From Hirudinaria manillensis (Eukaryota > Annelida > Clitellata > Hirudinida > Hirudinidae), in assembly GCA_034509925.1 (NCBI GenBank), contig CM067526.1, positions 12,168,010 through 12,232,009 on the forward strand: 64,000 bases of DNA, in the 5' to 3' direction. The translations under genes were made by a program, and so were the position numbers. Within the stretch, counting starts at the first letter, position 1. The number at the start of each line of letters is the position of its first letter. The notes beneath the pieces are model-generated. The model was not told the DNA's origin. It did not search any database and worked only from the letters and a program-made list of their open reading frames with translations. This document shows, piece by piece, positions 57,944 to 64,000 of this stretch.

Positions 57944-60044
57944 TCATTTCAAAGGTTCGTAACAGTTCCGTTTCTTCTTGATGACATCAATTAATGGAAT
58001 CATAGCAAATATTAAGCTATTGAAAAAAGCCGAGATTCCGATAACAAGAAAGATATCATCGTAAGAGTGTCTTATATCATAAATGGCTCCCGATAGAAAA
58101 GGACTGAGCAGACTTCCAATTCCAGAAGATGCGCAAGTGGCTGTCCACGAAATGTTGATTTTCATGGTCATGCTTTCCATTGATGTAGGACTGATGAAAC
58201 CCAGAGATAGTGTGGCAAGTACTCCCAGAGCTATGGAATAACGAAACATAAATAAAAAATTTAAAAAAAAAACTTGCATTATTTAGCTAGATGTTTTAAG
58301 ATTTAAAATTGTTAAGTGAATTTATTGGAAATACTTAATTTGAAATGGAATTATACAATAGTTACCTGCAGAAAAAACCAGAATTACCGCATAGGACGGA
58401 TCAATGAATGCCCAAATGGTCAAAACAAGGCCCAAGAGTAGACAAGAAACAACATTAATATATATCAATTTTCCTTTTATATGATTTCCAATGGAAGAAA
58501 AGATCAGAAGCGTCGGAATTTGGAAAAAGCTGCCCATCACCAAAGGCATGGATGATTCCAATTTTCCATACTTCCGGCTTTCCATGTAATGAGTCTGAAT
58601 GTCATAACAAATTATTTTTTTTTTTTTTTAAATGAATTTAAATGGCTTAAATTTAGGCTAAATTACCAGATTAAAAACTGGTACAGATTGTATTGCGAAT
58701 GTAAGCATTATGCCAACGAGCCAAAAAAATCTCTTTGGTGTCGAACAAATGCTTGTCCATTTTGAATCCAAGCAGTCGTTGGGAGGTAATTGGTCTTTAT
58801 TTTCTGAGTTGCATTCCACTACTTCTTTTGGTCCATTCACTGTCTGTACTTCTCGAGGTTCCGCTTTCTAAAGATATGTTTATTAAAGATCGTTATCGTA
58901 AGCGATTGATTTTACTATAGAAGCTGGGATTGAATCCCTAATATGGGCCATTATTGAATGATAATATGAAAAATACGGATTACGAAATGCAAATAAACAA
59001 TATATTAAACCAACTAATAATTGGGCAAATACACTATTAATACTATTAGCAATACCAAAATACACAACATTAAAAGTCAATCTAATTAATGTTAATAATA
59101 TTCACAATTTTGCATAACTAAAAGAGAGCCAGATGTAGCATCTAATAAATCAAAACGTAAATCCAATGACCCACACTGACAAAGAATACCAAACTGGATA
59201 TCGCTCCAAAAACGATCATTACAACTCCCGCAATTACGAAAGCGATTCTCCAGGATGTGACTTTTATAATCCATGCAAATAGAGATGAAAATGTCATAAT
59301 TCCTGAAAATGAAGAAGCAGAATTTAGAAAAATGATCAACAAATCATTCCGCATTCTAACCTAATGGAAAGGAATATTGGTAGGCCGTTGTTGCGGACAC
59401 GTGATGTCGGTGGTTAGAAGGAAAGAATTCGAAAACAATTAGAGTGGAAGATATAACCAATAACGAGGAACCGAGTCCAGTTAAGAAACTGTAGGTGAGG
59501 AAAAGCCAGGAAAGGTTATTGACAAGGGCTGAGGTAAAGCAACTGCTCGCTAACATCAAAGTTCCTATGAAAGAGGAGATAGCATATCCATTCTTACCAA
59601 TCTTGTTTATAATAAAATCTGCAAACGGTGATAAAATGCCTGACAGGGTGACTGATAATGCTGCTATCCAATCTGCAAATTATGTTAATAGTTATAATAA
59701 GTTTCGAAATTTATGCAAAATAAATTGCACCGTTGAAAGCATTTAAGCTTTTGCCATTAGAACATGAAATGCACGCACAACGTATAGTTTACGAAAATCT
59801 TGAATTTAAAAGTCTTCTAAAAAAAAAAAAAACAAAACAAATTATGCCAATAAATGGCATTTTAATTTTTTTTTAGAATAAATAAACTGAAATCAGAGAT
59901 TAGTTTACCCAGTTCTGCCATCGGCCTTTGATAGAGTTGCTCGAATTCCGCAATAAATGCCCCAAAGCCGAAAATCAAACCCCCTCTAATAAAAATATTG
60001 GTGATACATGCCAAGCAGACAATCCATCCTGCCCTATCGCCCAT
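57944..60044 (-). CDS. Monocarboxylate transporter-like MFS protein C (SLC16 family)
   Basis: Six exons in gene order: 59909-60044, 59361-59672, 59175-59302, 58667-58867, 58366-58594, 57944-58230; 430 aa. Starts MGDRAGWIVC. Landmarks are PFADFIINKIGKNGYA, LSWLFLTYSFLTGLGSS, SWRIAFVIAG, HYMESRKYGKLESSMPLV and LSGAIYDIRHSYDDIF. Closest to D by sequence; the pair shares THYMES and GKLESSMPLV. The central hydrophilic loop (exon 58667-58867) is the most variable region among copies. Intact frame throughout. Confidence 0.88.
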
Positions 60045-60944
60045 CCCTTTTTTATTATTATATTCTTTAATTGTTTACAACGTTACTTCGATATGATCAT
60101 CACACATTTAAAACATATTTCGAAATGAACATCCTTGTTAAATGTAATGTTTATCTCAAGTCGTTTTAATGATCGATTCTGTTTTTGAGAATTTTAACAA
60201 AACGACATATGTTAACCATATGACGCCAAAGTTAATTTGACTCTCTTGAGGCGTTCATATAATATAAAATCAACTATTTGGAGTTTAATTTACAATGGTG
60301 TGTAATAATTGAAGTTACAAGACTTAGTTTTTAATATGTTTTTAGTTTTTAACTTTATATCTAAACTTTCTGGTTGCAACTGGAAGCACTCAACGCAGGT
60401 ACTTCTAATAATGTCGAAGTATTTTTTGTCCCTTAATTTTGTGTCATAAAACAATTTAAATTTAACAGTTTTATGCTCGCACCAATTCACACAAACATGA
60501 ATTCAAGAAGAGTGAAGCCTTGGAACAGGAACTATGACATGAAAGAGATCGTCAAATCAACTGTTTTTTTTATATGAAAAATTTTGAATATAAATTTAAA
60601 TTTAAAATGTTTCTCCCAAAAATGTCCTGCCAATGCCTGCCCTAGAACATCATTGGAGGACAGTTCCTGAGTAGCGTAGTGAAGTCTGATGTCGTTACCA
60701 ATATCAATACCACTTGTAGCATTCAATATAAAATTATTTTAAGATTGAAGGTCGGAAATTTCAATTGAATTTAAAAATGTTCCTAATTCATGAATCCGTG
60801 GAATTAATCCATAGAATGTGCAAAATTTAAAACACAAACAGTTGTTTAGTTAAGGAGAATTTATTAACAAAAAATTGCATTAAATCAATCGCAGTTTAAA
60901 AATAAAAGTTGCCATTTTTTTCTCGAAAAATCTATGTAAAGTTT
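60045..60944. other. Intergenic, transporter C to D
   Basis: About 900 bp, AT-rich. Only short random frames on either strand. No gene seen. Confidence 0.55.
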
Positions 60945-63106
60945 TTATTTCAAAGTTTCATAGTTGCTTCGTCTCTTCTTGATGTAATCAATTAGTGGAA
61001 TAGTAGAAAATATTAAACTATTCACTAATGACGATATTCCAGTGACAAGAAAAACATCATCGTATGAATGTCTCAAATCATAAATGGCTCCAGATATAAG
61101 GGGACTGAGCAGAGTTCCAATTCCAGAAAAGACGCAAGTGGCAGTCCACGATACTTTGATTTTCATGGACATGGTTTCTGTTGATAATGGATTTAAAAAA
61201 CCAAAGGATAATATAACAGCTGGTCCAAGAACTGTTGAATTGAAAAGTATTTACGATTAATCAGTTTCATTAATGCAATTTTTAAGTAAAGTTGCATTAA
61301 AATATTTCAAAATTTAACATTTTCAGTTGAAATTAGCTTGATTGAAAATGTAAACTTAGAGTGAAATGTATGATTTACCTGAAGAAAAGAGCAAAATAAT
61401 TTCGTAAGATGGATCAACAAACGACCAGACGATAAAAGTGAAACCTGTGAGTAAACAAGAAGCCACGTTAAAATATATCAACTTTCTCCGAATAAAATTT
61501 CCTATGGAAGAGACGATGAGAAAAGTCGGAATTTGGATAAAACCGCTCAGCACCAAAGGCATGGATGATTCCAATTTTCCATAATTCTTGCTTTCCATGT
61601 AATGAGTCTAAGTGTCACGAATAACTTCAACTTATCATTGAATTTTAAAAATTAATTTAAATGATTTAATGACAGCCAAAATTACCAGATTAAATATTGG
61701 CACCAATTGAACTGCGAACGTAAGCGTTATGCCCAAGAGCCAAAGAAATCTCTTTGGTGTTGCACAAATCTTTTTCCAATCCGAATCCAAGCAATCAGTT
61801 GGAAATGTTTGGTTCTTATTTTCTGAATTGTTTGCTAATATTTCTTTGGGTTCATTGACTGTTTGGTTTTTTGGAGAATTTCTTGACGTTTTCTATCAAA
61901 TGAAATGGAATCACAGATCGTTAAAACATGTAATCAAATAATACACAGCACTGCATCGGTCTTTGTAATCTGAATTAAGAATCTACTTAAGCAGTAAAAG
62001 TGCATCAAACTCTAAATCAGAATAATTAGTCATTAAAAAATTATAGCGAAAGAACCTGATTAATTAATTACTCAATTACCTACATTTAATAAAAATGTTA
62101 AGCTGAACATTGTCCCCAAAACAAGCACCATAATTCCCTCAAACACAAAAGCGGTCCTCCATGAAGTGATCTTTATAATCCATGCAAATAAGGGTGAAAA
62201 TACCATAATTCCTGGAAACGAAGCAGCAATTTAAAAAGTTTGAAAAGGGAAAAATTTCCTAATCCAACCTAATGGAAAGGAAAATTGGTAGGCTGTAGTT
62301 GCCGACACGTGGAATCGGTGGTCAACTGGAAAGAATTCGTGGGCTATTAGAGTAGAAGACGTGACCACGAATGACGAACCAAGTCCTGCTAAAAGGCTGA
62401 AGGTAATAAAAAGCCAGGAAACGTGGTCGACCATTGATGAGGTGAAGCAGCTTCCTGCTATCATCAACGTTCCAATAAGTGAGGAGACTGCGTATCCTTT
62501 TTTACCAATCTTGTTTATAATATGAGTTGCAAATGGCGATGATAAGCCTGTTAAGGCTGACGCCGTGACTGCTATCCAATCTACAAATTATTATCAAATA
62601 CTCCATCAACGGTGGATTACTTTACCAGTAATTCGAAAGCTATTCCTGTTGGTAATTCAAGTAATTCGACTTACGAAATGATACGATATTCATTAAAAAT
62701 TAAAAATTTGTAATAATTGCTGACACCAAATAAGGCATCATCTTACAATTTAATATGCTGCTACAAGCTCATGTAAAACATGAGCAATTCGGAACATGAA
62801 ATAACATTATAAATACCAATATCGTCCACTATTGCAAAAAAAAATATATAATATAATAATGAATCGCACAAATCTTAATGACAATCTCTCGTATCTTGTT
62901 ATCGTAAAACATTATTACTATTATTAATATTTTTATTGCTCAATATGTAGTGCATAACAGGTAACTTTACCGAGTTCGGCCATCGGAGTGTTGTAAAGCC
63001 GTTTAAATTCCGAAATAAATATTCCAAAAGTGTGCGTAACACCTGATCTGATCAAAATGCTACCTATAGAGGCACCGCAAACAATCCACCCAATCCAATT
63101 CTCCAT
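60945..63106 (-). pseudogene. Monocarboxylate transporter-like MFS gene D, frameshifted
   Basis: Six exons in gene order: 62971-63106, 62269-62581, 62084-62211, 61686-61892, 61379-61607, 60945-61231. Exon 2 is 313 nt; the same exon is 312 nt in A, B and C. The extra base is in the AAA at 62519-62521. Upstream of it the frame gives DWIAVTASALTGLSSPFATHI, downstream INKIGKKGYAVSSLIGT, and neither frame stays open across. All other splice sites, the MENWIGWIVC start and the C-terminal exon are intact, and the rest of the protein is well conserved with C. So this is either a very young pseudogene, a polymorphic null allele, or a one-base assembly error in a homopolymer. If the error is removed the protein would be 432 aa. 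Confidence 0.75.
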
Positions 63107-64000
63107 GCTTCCTATTTTCCGAAATTTTCCGACTATAATTTGAAGCAGAAGAGAGAGCTTTGCATAATCACAACGGATGTCAATTAATAATGTTTACACA
63201 TTACAGTATTTTAAAGTCAAATATATTAAGCAGCATCGTTGCAAAACTACCTCCGGCTAAAAATTGACATCCATATGACGCCAATGTTGTTCGTAATTTG
63301 AGACTTGATGTTTCTTCATGTTCTGCACCACCTGCCAACAAGATATTGAAGGACACTTTAACTTCTTTTAATAAAATCGAATTTAAAGTTAATCAATTTA
63401 AAATAAATCCAAATCAAATTTAATGCAATTAAAATGTATTTTACGTGGTTAACAAATGTAATAAACAATTTAACCATTTTGTAATAAGAAATGGAACAAT
63501 AACGAATAACAACGAAAATAAATGCGAACTTAATTATTTCTTTGGATAAGCAACATGTTTTATTTTTAAACGACATAATTTCAAATGCATTATGAAATTT
63601 TAGAAATGATTCACAATCTTTCTGAAAGGTGAATGTAAAGGATTTACGCTTTAATTTCTATTTTACTTTGTTTTTTTTAGGAATTGTCACCAACTATAAA
63701 AACTTAACTTTCTATCTATCCCAGCAGTAAATATATGATCATCACTATCGTTCATTATTGATATTCATCCGATATTCATCCGATATTCATCCGATTTTCT
63801 GAATACCACGATATCCAAAGGGCTATGATAGACCGATTAGATTTAAATATAATCCTAAAATTCATATAAACATATTTCTGATTTAGACGTGCTTCTTAAA
63901 AACCACAATTGCTAGACCCGTAAATAGTTTTGTTTAATAGCATATTTACATTAAACATTTAATTTATGCAATCACATCAACTCGGTCATTTCAGATTATT
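63107..64000. other. Right edge, no gene seen
   Basis: Upstream flank of transporter D. AT-rich, with short random frames and one small tandem repeat. Nothing else supported. Confidence 0.55.
63760..63792. repeat. Three tandem copies of an 11-mer (gatattcatcc)
   Basis: Perfect triplicate of an 11-bp unit followed by a partial fourth (gatttt). Confidence 0.85.

Noticed and set aside
62080..62087. Alternative donor 4 nt downstream in transporters B, C and D (e.g. AATGTAG|GTAATT)
   Set aside because: It is the G+5 T+6 of the normal donor consensus (GTAGGT, GTGGGT, GTGTGT); only the first GT keeps the frame with the next exon.

Overview
This is nuclear DNA from an invertebrate animal. The genes are split by many short AT-rich GT-AG introns, the intergenic DNA is full of (ATT)n, (ATC)n and (TG)n microsatellites, and the gene set is metazoan: annexins, an Ig-domain receptor tyrosine kinase and a Pax2/5/8 gene. 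The residues just after the Pax paired domain ([10 protein letters not shown]) resemble, from memory, those of protostome Pax2/5/8 such as Drosophila shaven. I lean towards a protostome but cannot name the taxon. I read the exons by hand, checking splice sites, reading phase and family motifs.

Layout. (1) 76-956, plus strand: the last three exons of a GH65 protein-glucosylgalactosylhydroxylysine glucosidase gene cut by the window edge. (2) 1712-15527, minus strand: three complete tandem annexin genes with identical nine-exon architecture. Copies 2 and 3 are recent duplicates with matching flanks. (3) 18713-25357, plus strand: a complete 20-exon receptor tyrosine kinase of 1024 codons, with signal peptide, Ig-like domains, one transmembrane helix and a MET-like kinase. 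(4) 25358-36167: about 10.8 kb without a gene I can support. It holds microsatellites, several CpG-richer islands and a TATA-type promoter candidate. (5) 36168-50077, plus strand: a complete nine-coding-exon Pax2/5/8 gene of 488 codons with paired domain, polyglutamine tracts and octapeptide, but no recognisable partial homeodomain. (6) 52298-63106, minus strand: four tandem SLC16/MCT-like major facilitator genes. The fourth carries a one-base insertion that breaks its frame. (7) 63107-64000: no gene seen.

The genes do not form an operon-like unit. The annexin and transporter blocks are local tandem expansions, while the kinase and the Pax gene are single-copy developmental genes with large non-coding territories. 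The most interesting points are the Ig plus MET-like kinase architecture, the Pax gene lacking its homeodomain remnant, a GC-AG intron specific to annexin 3, a copy-specific insertion upstream of annexin 3, and the frameshifted transporter.
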